A stretch of DNA of 39,806 bases from Candidatus Aenigmatarchaeota archaeon (GCA_018304635.1 JAGVVW010000051.1:1-39806); one strand, 5' to 3'; shown: positions 15,101-22,555, numbered from the stretch's first letter. Made by a program: numbers and translations. The notes: generated by a model not told the origin, from the sequence alone.

Positions 15101-16964
15101 GAAAGGCTCGCCTATTTATGCAGCAGGTGCTGGAGTAATAGAGGCTATACATATAGGACATGATGAAACAAGTGGATATGGAAACAGGATTATTATAAAA
15201 CATCAAACAGATGAAGGAACGGTTTATACATTTTACGCACATTTGTATCATGATATATCGGTAAAAAAAGGACAACAGGTTCTGGCTGGTCAGCAGATAG
15301 GAACAATGGGTGCTACAGGTCATGTTGGTGGATCCACTGGAGTTCATCTTCATTTTGAAGTAGGAAAATCTGTAAACATCGGTACAACAAATCCTCAAAT
15401 AAAAGGAGAACGATTGCATCCTTGTTTATATGTTGATTGTTTGAAATACGGAAAAACATGTGGAAAATCATTAACAGAATCTCCAACTATATTCGGCTCT
15501 GGCGATGCATCCTACACTGTCTCGCTGGAAGAAAAAATCAGACAGATGATTTTCGTGGAGACAGATAAAAATGAGGCAAAGAAACTGAAAGTTTCCGGAA
15601 TTATTATCGGTGAACCTGTAAACAATAATAAAAATTTCATATTTGCCACCCAAGATGAAGCAGAGGCATTTACAAAATCCATTGTTTCGCAGATACCGAC
15701 ATTTATTGGAATAAAAAATCTTGATTCCTTGCCAATAGAAAAACCCAAATCCCAGCAGGAATGGGGAAATGAATACAAAAAGGAAGACAATAAGGAAAAG
15801 GCATTGCAAGATATTGGAGCAGAAGGATATAGAATCTCCAAAGACCTGAGTAATATCGGTTTCAATATATATTATGGGCCGAATACTAATTTCGGAAGTA
15901 GTGAAAACAATTTCGGAAATGATGAAATAATGATATCTGAACTTGCAAAATCATATCTATCTGGGCTTCAGCAGAACGAAGTTTACGGAATTATTCATAC
16001 ATATCCGAATGAAGATAGCGTAAGACCCAATGATCGCAGTCTTATAGATTCTCAGATGAGAGTTTTGGTTCAAATAGATGATCAGGTAAAAATAATCCAG
16101 CTTGCTGAATATTCAGATGAAAATGAAATGAATGATTTGATATCAGCTGGAATAGCAGGAATGCCTGATTTACCAGTACTTACAATTACCCCAGCCATAA
16201 CAAGGGACGATCCTGCAAAACCGATTGAACAGAAAGCAAAAGAATATATTGATATTGGATTTGATATTGTTTATTTCAGGGATTTGGATTCAGAGAGTGT
16301 TGATAGAATAGTCAGCTTTTTGAAAGAGCAGGCTGAAGGTAATGAAAATATTCCGTCAAACATTCTTCTCGAGGCTAAAATAGAAAAAGCATTCAGAAAA
16401 ATCATGAAGGCAAAAGGAATTGACCCGGAATCAGGACAGCAGGTCTTCGATGTTGGAAATAATTATTATTATTACGATGAACCTAATCAAAGATTTATAA
16501 AAAAGCCGTTCGTACTTTCGTTTCGTGTTTCTGATTGGGCTCCTGTAATTGACTGCGAAAATGCAGGTATTGTTTATTATCCATTCAATGCACAAACTGA
16601 TCTGGTGTGCTGGAATAATAAGATATGGGTATGCGGAAGTCATATAGAAGGCGATAAAACAGCAGGTTCGTGGATAGATATAAATCATTATATCGGTGAC
16701 GATCAGAATAATCTGAGATGCTATAATGATGCTGACGGGCAGTTATTTGGTTTTTGTGATAAAGAATTTTGCAGTGGCGTTCCATTTTGTTCAGGCGATA
16801 AAATTGTAAGCCCGGGAGAAAATGCATACTGTAATTCAGCTGATATTCAGGATGACTGCTCAGACATGCAATGTGAAACAGGACAGCACGGGAAATGCAG
16901 TTCATATGATCCATGCATAGGCCAGTGTAAGTGTGTTGCTGACACGCCAGAAACGCCAACGTAA
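12120..16964 (+). CDS. Giant membrane-anchored multi-domain peptidoglycan hydrolase
   Basis: 1614 residues with an N-terminal span (10-30). (1) About 150-350 is Cys-containing and unassigned. (2) About 515-700 is a lytic transglycosylase/goose-lysozyme-like domain: catalytic-type Glu536 in AQRESG, then DWGIMQIN and LVAYNGG. (3) About 720-925 is Amidase_3: zinc ligands His729 (DPGH), Glu in SEAQNN, His805 (SIHSNA) and catalytic Glu896 (VLVEM). (4) About 960-1105 is an M23 endopeptidase: His969/Asp974 (SHDAGID) and His1076-x-His1078 (GVHLHFE). (5) About 1130-1420 is a GH3/NagZ-like fold (EEKIRQMIF, GIIIGEP) with degenerate catalytic motifs. (6) About 1470-1614 is a Cys-rich tail. Together these would cut glycan strands, the amide stem linkage and peptide cross-links of murein. 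Archaea lack murein, so the target is presumably bacterial. The start overlaps the upstream stop (ATGA). Confidence 0.9.
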   Translation: MKGMAMLKVLVLSVLAMVMAIGFFVAVFTIGEREQRSILQESSIMRSQNTLRIVDQALKHTWTLSSVQALFKAGSEGFGCKYWYQGKPEAWNLQLPESGNKQNSIDDNPSICLPQDQNAANMMSYIFYGYTTIPGNDPDQKTKKCQDLALTKLTEDPDFNYQGKTNEYSTEMLKFRCVDTTKDRPGTNSCIENTGVGFCTGNVLKCCIPEDDRLIADVLNPDPNKPKSIECKAAYVEGEKDTPYPACKGYMAATCKSNEIGNLNEQILSILATPPKDIDSKLVEYEKIIHKKLGDADCQKRKDLPEGKGGDRCFCINPKPDADLTFDPEETVIINGNTVKFDPKSEFTWLGYDRLQNKVQTNVEMETLQMIRSNVEMTHEIEIQTKMKSMIKTGWQIVDEAVRLGQSIKDKTMTFDSPKKFNDYIKQMFHPQNVENFRVDAEPVVKYKIANGGGLLDKQQGLWANYDTQVNIIENQVAGYGSYASCDNNQIPPDVVERYNNFKTEFDTAVQLTKLDQDLGSAQIANAVLAAIAQRESGVQHASEDYTGNKMQKEFKKFDDVKQGENYVNGRLDSIDWGIMQINEKVDGGGGTIDECKGIGTPEQIKLNARFNIHCGATVFRNKVMYVLGYFKTAKPKGEDLLKMSLVAYNGGQDTINDARNECVKTHSENDCAKWSILESDVRDRNEKAYNYLMAKDGVWDNIQKWLSCLKSMSMTSYSSVDVVIDPGHAGTYNSYLDTSEAQNNFAVAEKLRDKLSAIGYKVLLTKNSVDEEPTLFPYDEDRRDFSPRRDVAVKSNAALFVSIHSNALDGQEQGVETYVYCIQKGEENDGSKNIRSESEISKCVPQYSPRIDDSKNIAHSVTDNIASDMGLNNRGIKSADFGVIESMPMPAVLVEMFYHDNQQDIDKVKGKEDELAESIKNGIVQYLQSHPRDISSRVAGVKGFQLPVKSSTAVITQCPEDHTRDGSHDAGIDISVSHSEMSGIGYKSDPDNRKGSPIYAAGAGVIEAIHIGHDETSGYGNRIIIKHQTDEGTVYTFYAHLYHDISVKKGQQVLAGQQIGTMGATGHVGGSTGVHLHFEVGKSVNIGTTNPQIKGERLHPCLYVDCLKYGKTCGKSLTESPTIFGSGDASYTVSLEEKIRQMIFVETDKNEAKKLKVSGIIIGEPVNNNKNFIFATQDEAEAFTKSIVSQIPTFIGIKNLDSLPIEKPKSQQEWGNEYKKEDNKEKALQDIGAEGYRISKDLSNIGFNIYYGPNTNFGSSENNFGNDEIMISELAKSYLSGLQQNEVYGIIHTYPNEDSVRPNDRSLIDSQMRVLVQIDDQVKIIQLAEYSDENEMNDLISAGIAGMPDLPVLTITPAITRDDPAKPIEQKAKEYIDIGFDIVYFRDLDSESVDRIVSFLKEQAEGNENIPSNILLEAKIEKAFRKIMKAKGIDPESGQQVFDVGNNYYYYDEPNQRFIKKPFVLSFRVSDWAPVIDCENAGIVYYPFNAQTDLVCWNNKIWVCGSHIEGDKTAGSWIDINHYIGDDQNNLRCYNDADGQLFGFCDKEFCSGVPFCSGDKIVSPGENAYCNSADIQDDCSDMQCETGQHGKCSSYDPCIGQCKCVADTPETPT

Positions 16965-16973
16965 AAAAGCTTT

Positions 16974-17005
16974 ATCTCGCCAAAAAACATTTATTTTGGA
17001 GAGAT
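16974..17005 (+). terminator. Hairpin after the giant hydrolase gene
   Basis: ATCTCGCCAAAA pairs with TTTTGGAGAGAT (11 of 12 positions) around an 8-nt loop, 10 bp after the stop codon. It probably ends or processes the operon transcript before the separately promoted pilin gene at 17087. Confidence 0.5.
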
Positions 17006-17086
17006 TTGAAAAAATACAAAAGAAGCTCATTCCTAAATTTTATATAAGGAAATATGAAATAGATAATTTATGGAAAGGTGTATGAA

Positions 17087-17455
17087 ATGAAAGCCCTGAG
17101 TTTGATGGCAGATACAGTTATATTGATAATTATAGCAGCTGTGGTGCTTGCAATCGTTCTGGTATTTTTCAAGTCATCAACTTCCAGCGGATTCGGACAG
17201 GTAAATCTTGAGCAGGAACGTGTCCAACTTTGCAGGCAGTATGTCATTGCGGATGCTCGTTGCGACAGTTTAAGCCAGGCAAGGAGTGCAAATGGTGAAG
17301 TTGTAACTAAAGTATTGGAAATGTGTAAACAAATCGGAGGATATACAGCATGTAGCGATTCAGCTAATGAACAGGAATGCATCCGCGACTGCTGCGAAAT
17401 ATTTTGCGGCGGCACGACAACAACGCAGAAACCAATACCTGCAGCTACACCATAA
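17087..17455 (+). CDS. Pilin-like protein with class III-type signal
   Basis: I prefer the ATG at 17087 (MKALSLMADTVILIIIAAVV), preceded by AAGGTG, to the track GTG at 17078. The short basic start, the hydrophobic stretch of about 20 residues and the Glu-rich helix after it match archaeal type IV pilins. A small domain with eight Cys follows (CEIFCGG near the end). It is a paralogue of the gene at 17529 (both read ...VILIIIAAVVLA / VIVMIIAAVVLA... then ...ER.x.C..Y...D..CD). It is probably a pilus subunit associated with the hydrolase operon. Confidence 0.75.
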   Translation: MKALSLMADTVILIIIAAVVLAIVLVFFKSSTSSGFGQVNLEQERVQLCRQYVIADARCDSLSQARSANGEVVTKVLEMCKQIGGYTACSDSANEQECIRDCCEIFCGGTTTTQKPIPAATP

Positions 17456-17464
17456 GAAATCACT

Positions 17465-17526
17465 GGTATAAAATAAATGATGCAAGAAGTTTTATAAATA
17501 AAATCCTAAATATTTCGGAGGAAAAT
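17465..17526 (+). promoter_or_regulatory. Promoter and SD site of the pilin-like gene at 17529
   Basis: A TATA-like TATAAAATA lies at about 17467-17475 and a second, TTTATAAATAAAAT, at about 17491-17504. CGGAGGA sits 5-11 bp before the ATG. The first TATA box leaves a short SD-bearing leader. The pilin-like gene can therefore be expressed at its own level. Confidence 0.4.
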
Positions 17527-17528
17527 AA

Positions 17529-17855
17529 ATGAAAGGAATATCATTATCAATTGAAACTGTCATAGTAATGATAATCGCAGCTGTAGTTCTCGCAGTGCTG
17601 GTTCTTTATTTCAAGGGCACTGTTTTTCAGGGCAAATCCCAGATTGATGCAGAAGGCGAGAGGGCAAAGGCGTGTGCTGATTACATGAAGTTAGACAAAA
17701 ATTGTGACGGAAAAGCAGATGATTCAGCAAGCAGCGGTCTTTTAGATCCAGCTCGCAAGCGCATCGTTGAGATATGTAATCAGCTGAATTATCCGGAATG
17801 CAAACCCAATGATAATTCCGGCTGTATACATAAATGCTGTATCGGATGCGGATGA
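17529..17855 (+). CDS. Pilin-like protein with class III-type signal
   Basis: Begins MKGISLSIETVIVMIIAAVV. KG before a hydrophobic helix with Glu near position +5 of the mature protein is the archaeal prepilin pattern; cleavage after Gly3 is likely. The mature domain is about 75 residues with eight Cys (ending CIHKCCIGCG). It is the paralogue of 17087. The stop codon overlaps the start of the 45-residue ORF at 17852. No prepilin peptidase gene is in the window. Confidence 0.78.
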   Translation: MKGISLSIETVIVMIIAAVVLAVLVLYFKGTVFQGKSQIDAEGERAKACADYMKLDKNCDGKADDSASSGLLDPARKRIVEICNQLNYPECKPNDNSGCIHKCCIGCG

Positions 17856-17989
17856 AATCTATACAGAAAAAGCGTTATACTTATACAAGATATTCGGATG
17901 TTGTAGAAATAAAAGAACTTGATGAAGAAGTAGACGAACTATTAGAGTATGCCAAGGATGTTGTAGAATGGATACGAAAACAACTCTGA
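17852..17989 (+). CDS. Small unknown ORF, 45 residues
   Basis: Its ATG overlaps the stop codon of the pilin-like gene (ATGA). The product is soluble and charged: MKSIQKKRYTYTRYSDVVEI, then KELDEEVDELLEYAKDVVEW. It precedes and overlaps, by 22 bp, a nucleotidyltransferase gene in another frame, so it may be a partner in a small toxin-antitoxin-like pair. I do not recognise the family. It is too short for the track. Confidence 0.45.
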   Translation: MKSIQKKRYTYTRYSDVVEIKELDEEVDELLEYAKDVVEWIRKQL

Positions 17990-18286
17990 AAAAAAAAAAT
18001 ATCTGTATTCAAGGAAAGAATAAGCAAAGATTTTCATATAAAAAAATTGATATTTTTTGGTTCAAGAGCTATGGGAAATAGTCACAAAGATAGCGATATT
18101 GACCTGATAATAGTTTCGCCATCATTCGAAAAGCTGAATTTTATACAAAGAGCTGCAAAAATGTATGATTACTGGGATCTCGAGTACCCTGTTGATTTTC
18201 TATGCTTTACTGAAAGCGAGTTTGAAAAGAAAAAGAAGCAGGTTTCCATAGTCAACGAAGCTGTCCGGGAAGGTATAGCTATCTGA
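17968..18286 (+). pseudogene. MNT-type nucleotidyltransferase with frameshift in a poly-A run
   Basis: From 18047 the frame encodes IFFGSRAMGNSHKDSDIDLI and a further 65 residues of a minimal nucleotidyltransferase, but its only start there is a TTG inside the domain. An ATG at 17968 in a different frame reads MDTKTTLKKK into a run of 11 A (17989-17999). A one-base change in that run would join it to KISVFKERISKDFHIKKLIF and complete the protein. It is either a genuine frameshift, slippage during expression, or an assembly error. Unlike the other MNT genes it has no HTH. Confidence 0.6.
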
Positions 18287-18336
18287 TACAAAACATGCAA
18301 ACCTATTTAAATCATTATTTCTATAATTATATCAAT

Positions 18337-18708
18337 ATGTCTGTTAACCGACACGATGTTCAAAATAGAAAATTTTCCAGCGACATAGAATTAGGTCTGC
18401 TTCAGATGCAAATACTCTGGATGCTGTACAAAAAAAAAGCTCATGGATATGAACTGATGAAAGAGCTGAATAAGATCAAGAAAACCAGAATAACTCAGGG
18501 AACATTGTATCCGGCTATGCAGCGTCTTGAAGAATTGAATCTCGTGCATCGGGAAACCAAAGGCAGAAAACTGGTATACAGACTTACTGATAAAGGAAAG
18601 AAAACCATGAAGAACGCATGTCTGGATTTCTGCAGCACGTTTAATGGAATATTTCGCGACTTTATTTGTGAATCCTGCGAACCAGAAAATCAAATGAAAA
18701 GAAGATGA
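18337..18708 (+). CDS. PadR family transcriptional regulator
   Basis: This 123-residue winged-helix regulator contains the PadR core: LGLLQMQILWMLYKKKAHGY, then ITQGTLYPAMQRLEE (recognition helix) and the wing RKLVYRLTDKGKKTM. The C-terminal CESCEP could bind metal or sense redox state. I prefer the ATG at 18337 because the TATA-like CTATTTAAAT at 18303-18312 places transcription start there (leaderless); the track start at 18295 lies upstream of that TATA box. It lies directly before the cysteine desulfurase and scaffold genes and may regulate iron-sulfur cluster synthesis. Confidence 0.88.
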   Translation: MSVNRHDVQNRKFSSDIELGLLQMQILWMLYKKKAHGYELMKELNKIKKTRITQGTLYPAMQRLEELNLVHRETKGRKLVYRLTDKGKKTMKNACLDFCSTFNGIFRDFICESCEPENQMKRR

Positions 18709-18770
18709 TCAAAGGATGAGTTCATTTTCTATGGAGAGTATGAAACATTATAATATATTTTCAAACTAGG

Positions 18771-18838
18771 TTATCTTTAAGCCATACCCGATTTTCTTTG
18801 TCTCCATTGAAAAAAGATAAAGAAAATCTTCATCATTT
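18771..18838 (+). repeat. Intergenic hairpin element, copy 1
   Basis: ATACCCGATTTTCTTTG, a short loop, then AAAGAAAATCTTCATCAT. The arms pair over 13 bp with one G-U pair. A second copy with the same frame but a compensating change in the stem is at 37611-37684. It lies 22 bp before the cysteine desulfurase start. It could be a terminator for padR, a leader element of the next gene, or a small mobile repeat. Confidence 0.6.
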
Positions 18839-18860
18839 ATAGAAGTAATAGGTGGGAGCA

Positions 18861-20009
18861 ATGGAAAGCATTTATCTGGATCATAGTGCAACAACTTACG
18901 TAAGGCCTGAAGTACTCAAATCAATGATTTCATATTTTTCAGAATACTATGGAAATCCCGGAAGTATGCACAGGATAGGATTGACAGCTAAGCAGGCAAT
19001 TGATACTGCAAGAAAAATAACAGCTGAAATCCTGAACTGCGATCCTGAGGAAATTATTTTCACAGGCAGCGGAACAGAAAGCATAAACATGGCAATTCAG
19101 GGCATTGCTGAGCGTGGTGATCATATAATTACAACAAACACAGAGCATCATGCTGTGCTCCATACCTGCCAGTTTCTGGAAAAGCGCGGTGTTGAGGTAA
19201 CCTATCTGCCTGTAAACCAGAAAGGTCTCATAACACCAGAGCAGGTTGAAAAAGCGATTAAGAAAAATACAAAACTAATAACAATTGCATATGCAAATAA
19301 TGAAATCGGCGTGATTCAGCCGATATCACAGATAGGAAACATATCTAAAAAAAGAAAGATTTATTTTCATACAGATGCATGCCAGGCAGGATTATATCTT
19401 GATCTGAATATCAAAAATCTGAATGTTGATATGATGACACTGAACTCCAGCAAAGTCTACGGCCCAAAAGGTGTTGGCATGCTTTTTGTCGACCGTAGCG
19501 TAAAAATACGTCCCATTTTATTTGGCGGCTCACAGGAACAGGGCTTAAGGCCTGGAACTGAAAATGTTCCGGGAATTGTCGGATTTGCAACAGCGTTAAA
19601 GATTGGACAAAAAGAAAAACAAAAAGAAAACATTCGCCTTGAAAATATACGTGATTATTTGATACAAGAACTGCTCAAAATATCAGATACAAAATTAAAT
19701 GGCGATCCAAAGAAAAGGCTGCCAAACAATGTAAATGTATCATTTGATGGTGTTGAAGGTGAGTCAATAATTCTAAGATTAGATGAAAAAGGTTTTTGTG
19801 TTTCAACTGGTTCTGCATGCACTTCGCGAAGCCTTGAACCGTCACATGTTATTCAGGCTTTGTATGGTTCTGATAAAAAAGAAATAGCGCATGGGAGTAT
19901 TCGGATAACACTAGGTAAAAAGACAACAATGAACAATGCAAGGAATTTTGTAGAGGTTATAAAAGATGTTGTAAGCGGTCTGCGGGAAATTTCGCCAGTG
20001 TATAAATAG
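18861..20009 (+). CDS. iscS: Cysteine desulfurase, NifS/IscS type
   Basis: A 382-residue PLP-dependent class V aminotransferase fold that takes sulfur from cysteine for Fe-S clusters. Motifs: start IYLDHSATTYVRPEV, GSGTESINMAI, NTEHHAVLHTC, HTDACQAGLYLDL (PLP Asp), the PLP lysine in LNSSKVYGPKGVG, and the persulfide cysteine in STGSACTSRSLEPS near residue 320. The ATG at 18861 follows GGTGGG at good SD spacing, so I reject the track GTG at 18852. It is followed by the IscU scaffold gene; both probably form one operon. Confidence 0.95.
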   Translation: MESIYLDHSATTYVRPEVLKSMISYFSEYYGNPGSMHRIGLTAKQAIDTARKITAEILNCDPEEIIFTGSGTESINMAIQGIAERGDHIITTNTEHHAVLHTCQFLEKRGVEVTYLPVNQKGLITPEQVEKAIKKNTKLITIAYANNEIGVIQPISQIGNISKKRKIYFHTDACQAGLYLDLNIKNLNVDMMTLNSSKVYGPKGVGMLFVDRSVKIRPILFGGSQEQGLRPGTENVPGIVGFATALKIGQKEKQKENIRLENIRDYLIQELLKISDTKLNGDPKKRLPNNVNVSFDGVEGESIILRLDEKGFCVSTGSACTSRSLEPSHVIQALYGSDKKEIAHGSIRITLGKKTTMNNARNFVEVIKDVVSGLREISPVYK

Positions 20010-20080
20010 AAATTAAAAGCATAACAGAAAATAATATGATCATTGGGATTTTTGAATGCAAAATAAAGGTGGTGTGATAT

Positions 20081-20518
20081 ATGAACAAACAAAAAATTAA
20101 GAATAAAATCAAAGAAACAAATAATAGTTGGTTTTATACTGATATTGTAAAAGACCATTTCTTTAATCCCAAGAATTTTCTGACAGATAAAGAAGCTAAA
20201 AATTACAAAGCAGATGGTGTTGGTATCGTGGGTAGCTCAGCATGCGGAGATGTCATGAAAATGTGGATACGGGTTAAAAATAATAAAATCATAGATTGCA
20301 AGTGGCAGACTTTTGGATGCGCGTCAGCTTTAGCCAGTACTTCAGTGCTTTCTACAATGGTCATCGGAATGAAATTAGAAGATGCGAAGAAAATAACACC
20401 ACAGGACATAATCAAAAAATTAGGCGGATTGCCGCAAATTAAGATTCATTGCTCTGTTCTCGGTGATCAGGCACTGCGAAAAGCAATTGAGGATTATGAG
20501 GGGAAGAAAGTGAAATAA
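20081..20518 (+). CDS. iscU: Fe-S cluster scaffold, IscU/NifU N-terminal type
   Basis: The three cluster-ligand cysteines are in the expected motifs: SSACGDVMKMWI, TFGCASALASTS and KIHCSVLGDQAL. The 25-residue N-terminal extension is longer than in bacterial IscU. AAGGTGGTG precedes the ATG. It receives sulfur from the cysteine desulfurase encoded 71 bp upstream and assembles [2Fe-2S] clusters in the cytosol. Confidence 0.93.
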   Translation: MNKQKIKNKIKETNNSWFYTDIVKDHFFNPKNFLTDKEAKNYKADGVGIVGSSACGDVMKMWIRVKNNKIIDCKWQTFGCASALASTSVLSTMVIGMKLEDAKKITPQDIIKKLGGLPQIKIHCSVLGDQALRKAIEDYEGKKVK

Positions 20519-20593
20519 CTTTGAAAAACCTATCGATTGTCCTCATTTCAAGCATAATTCATTGTAATTCTTTTTAAGTTCGCAATGCACACT

Positions 20594-20611
20594 CCATGAT
20601 AAATATCATGG
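20594..20611. terminator. Palindromic hairpin between convergent genes
   Basis: CCATGATAAATATCATGG has 8-bp arms around AA, between the convergent ends of iscU (20518) and the YchF-like gene (20622). A T-rich stretch (CTTTTTAAG) lies about 20 bp before it. It is a plausible bidirectional terminator. Confidence 0.45.
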
Positions 20612-20621
20612 GATATTTCAT

Positions 20622-21782
20622 TTACGACCTGCTTTTTATTGATATAATATCCCCGGTTTTGAGCTGATGCTCACTGCCAATTCTCTGATGTATCCTACAG
20701 TCCACAGCTGAAATGAAATTTCTTCCAATGTCTTCGTGCACTGCATATGCCATGTCAACAGCTGTTGAACTGGAAGGCATTAATTTTGCATTCGGTAGTA
20801 TATTACCTTTCTTATCGCTAAAGCGTGATTCATTCTCAACTGGATAGACAACAATCATTTTCATTACATCAAAAACAGCCTTGTTAATGCAGTCCTGAAT
20901 GCCTGTGGTTTTGTATTTTTCCATATATTTTTTTATGAATCCCAGTGCCTGTTTTTGCCTGTCATCCGTATTTCCAATTATTTCAAAACCAGAATCTCCG
21001 GGTATGTATTTTATAAATCCTTTATCAGCTGCCCTGCGCAGAGCCAGTTCAGCTTCAGCATAACATGGTATTATTTCATGATTTTTCATTTTTTCAAAAT
21101 TTTGCTGCGACTGGAAAACATCCATTTTGTTGCCTACGAGAATTATAGGTTTGTTTCGTTGCCTCAGATCTTTAATAAACAGCATAAGTTTTTCAGGTTC
21201 TATTTCAGCTGTAATGTTGTGTTTCTCAACAAGCTGTTTCACTGTTTCAGAAGACATATTCAATCCTGATAGCTGTTTGTAAATCAGATTTTCTATTTTT
21301 TCATGCATTGCTTTTTGCTTTATCTGATTCCAGTTTTTTTCTAATAAGCCAAGTATCCAATAATCTATTTCATCTTCAAGAAAATATATATCTTTTTCAG
21401 GATCATGCGATCCAGCTGCAACAGGATTACCATCGTTGTCAGTTCCGCCAGACATGTCCAAAACATGAATAAGAGCATTAGCTCCCATGATATCACTGAG
21501 AAATTTATTTCCAAGCCCTCTACCTTCATATGCACCAGGAACAAGCCCTGCTATGTCAATAACCTGAACTGGAACAAATCTTTGCCCATCAATACATAAA
21601 CTGTTTTTAGGAGCGCATTTAATGCCAAGAATTTTGCACGGGCATTCTGTCCGTACATATGAAACACCCTTGTTCGGCTCAATGGTTGTAAATATTCTGT
21701 TACTGATTTCTACATTAATGAGCGTGGCTGCACTGAAGAAAGTTGACTTGCCTGTATTAGACTTTCCTACTAAACCGAGCAT
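20622..21782 (-). CDS. ychF: YchF/OLA1-like GTP/ATP-binding protein with TGS domain
   Basis: 386 residues. G1 is GLVGKSNTGKST (residues 3-14), switch region TTIEPNKGVSYV, G3 DIAGLVPGAYEGRGLGNKFL, G4 VGNKMD (about 218), and a C-terminal TGS domain (DMAYAVHEDIGRNFISAVDC to the end) that resembles the archaeal YchF branch. Members bind ribosomes and hydrolyse nucleotides; the exact role is unsettled. The Cys-rich insert TECPCKILGIKCAPKNSLC after the switch region is typical of the archaeal/eukaryotic DRG- and YchF-like group. It is the first protein gene downstream of the 16S gene. Confidence 0.9.
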   Translation of the reverse strand: MLGLVGKSNTGKSTFFSAATLINVEISNRIFTTIEPNKGVSYVRTECPCKILGIKCAPKNSLCIDGQRFVPVQVIDIAGLVPGAYEGRGLGNKFLSDIMGANALIHVLDMSGGTDNDGNPVAAGSHDPEKDIYFLEDEIDYWILGLLEKNWNQIKQKAMHEKIENLIYKQLSGLNMSSETVKQLVEKHNITAEIEPEKLMLFIKDLRQRNKPIILVGNKMDVFQSQQNFEKMKNHEIIPCYAEAELALRRAADKGFIKYIPGDSGFEIIGNTDDRQKQALGFIKKYMEKYKTTGIQDCINKAVFDVMKMIVVYPVENESRFSDKKGNILPNAKLMPSSSTAVDMAYAVHEDIGRNFISAVDCRIHQRIGSEHQLKTGDIISIKSRS

Positions 21783-21854
21783 GAAAATAAATTAGCTGGA
21801 AATTATAAAAAAGGAAATTATGATTCGGCATATTATTCACATACGATGCAGGCA

Positions 21855-22106
21855 TCAAAGGCAAAATAATTTATTGTTGTAGCATCTTTGACTACCGAAA
21901 ACCAAACTGGGTGTAACATGCCCGGAGAATATATTCGTGTCTGAAACAAAATCTTCTCGACCATCTAAATCAATTTCTACATCCAAATGATGAGTAAATG
22001 CCCTCACGAATTCTGAGTCTTGACCAGGATACATGAGCGGATATATTGCACTGGTTACAGGTTCCCACATTTCAGTGAAATTTTCAGCATAAACCCCATA
22101 TGACAT
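21855..22106 (-). CDS. Small hypothetical protein, 83 residues
   Basis: The ORF has a mixed soluble composition (MSYGVYAENFTEMWEPVTSA) without membrane segments. A very AT-rich tract (22111-22140, TTTTAAATATTTTATTTAAT on the minus strand) gives a TATA box at leaderless distance from the ATG. No family is recognised. It lies between the 16S 3' processing arm and the YchF-like gene. Nothing on the opposite strand competes with it. Confidence 0.5.
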   Translation of the reverse strand: MSYGVYAENFTEMWEPVTSAIYPLMYPGQDSEFVRAFTHHLDVEIDLDGREDFVSDTNIFSGHVTPSLVFGSQRCYNNKLFCL

Positions 22107-22188
22107 GATGTTAAAATATTAAATAAAATATTTAAAATCCAACTTCTCCTAAAATTCGGTTGTTTACTTGATTTACTTTATAAAATCA

Positions 22189-22202
22189 ATGTAGGACAGA
22201 AT
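22189..22202 (-). other. 16S processing stem, 3' arm
   Basis: ATGTAGGACAGAAT is the exact reverse complement of 24782-24795 on the far side of the 16S gene. Such stems flank archaeal 16S genes and carry the cleavage site for the splicing endonuclease or other processing enzymes. It lies about 197 nt beyond the 16S 3' end. Confidence 0.75.
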
Positions 22203-22398
22203 TAACAAATGATGAGCGAAGCTCATCATTCGATTCGGCACTTTTTGGAAATTTTTAAAATTTCCAAATTTCCGAAATTTAGAAATTCATCAGAATTTCG
22301 AAAATGTGCACACGAGTCGTTTATGCTCAGACAATATTCATATATAAATTATTTTTCTTGTCCTGCATTATCGGTAATTGCTGAGAACAGCAATTATA
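22203..22398 (-). other. 16S trailer with three hairpins
   Basis: This stretch between the 3' arm of the processing stem and the mature 16S end has no ORF. It contains AATGATGAGC-GAA-GCTCATCATT (10-bp arms, 22207-22229), TTTGGAAATT-TTTA-AAATTTCCAAA at about 22245-22269, and AATTGCT-GAGAAC-AGCAATT just before the mature 3' end. They probably act in folding or end trimming. Confidence 0.5.
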
Positions 22399-22449
<51 letters not shown>

Positions 22450-22517
22450 AACCCTTCTTGCAAAGTTTCGATTCGAACTGCTCAACACAGGCCTCATCGA
22501 AACCTCACTCGAATGGC

Positions 22518-22555
<38 letters not shown>

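Noticed and set aside
12602-16959. Antisense ORFs inside the giant hydrolase gene
   Set aside because: Shadows of a long, well-supported coding frame; none has a recognisable domain.
12120-16964. Hydrolase as a prophage endolysin or bacterial contamination
   Set aside because: There are no phage structural genes, the gene is translationally coupled to archaeal-type pilin-like genes, and the same contig carries an archaeal 16S gene. Chimeric assembly cannot be fully excluded without reads.
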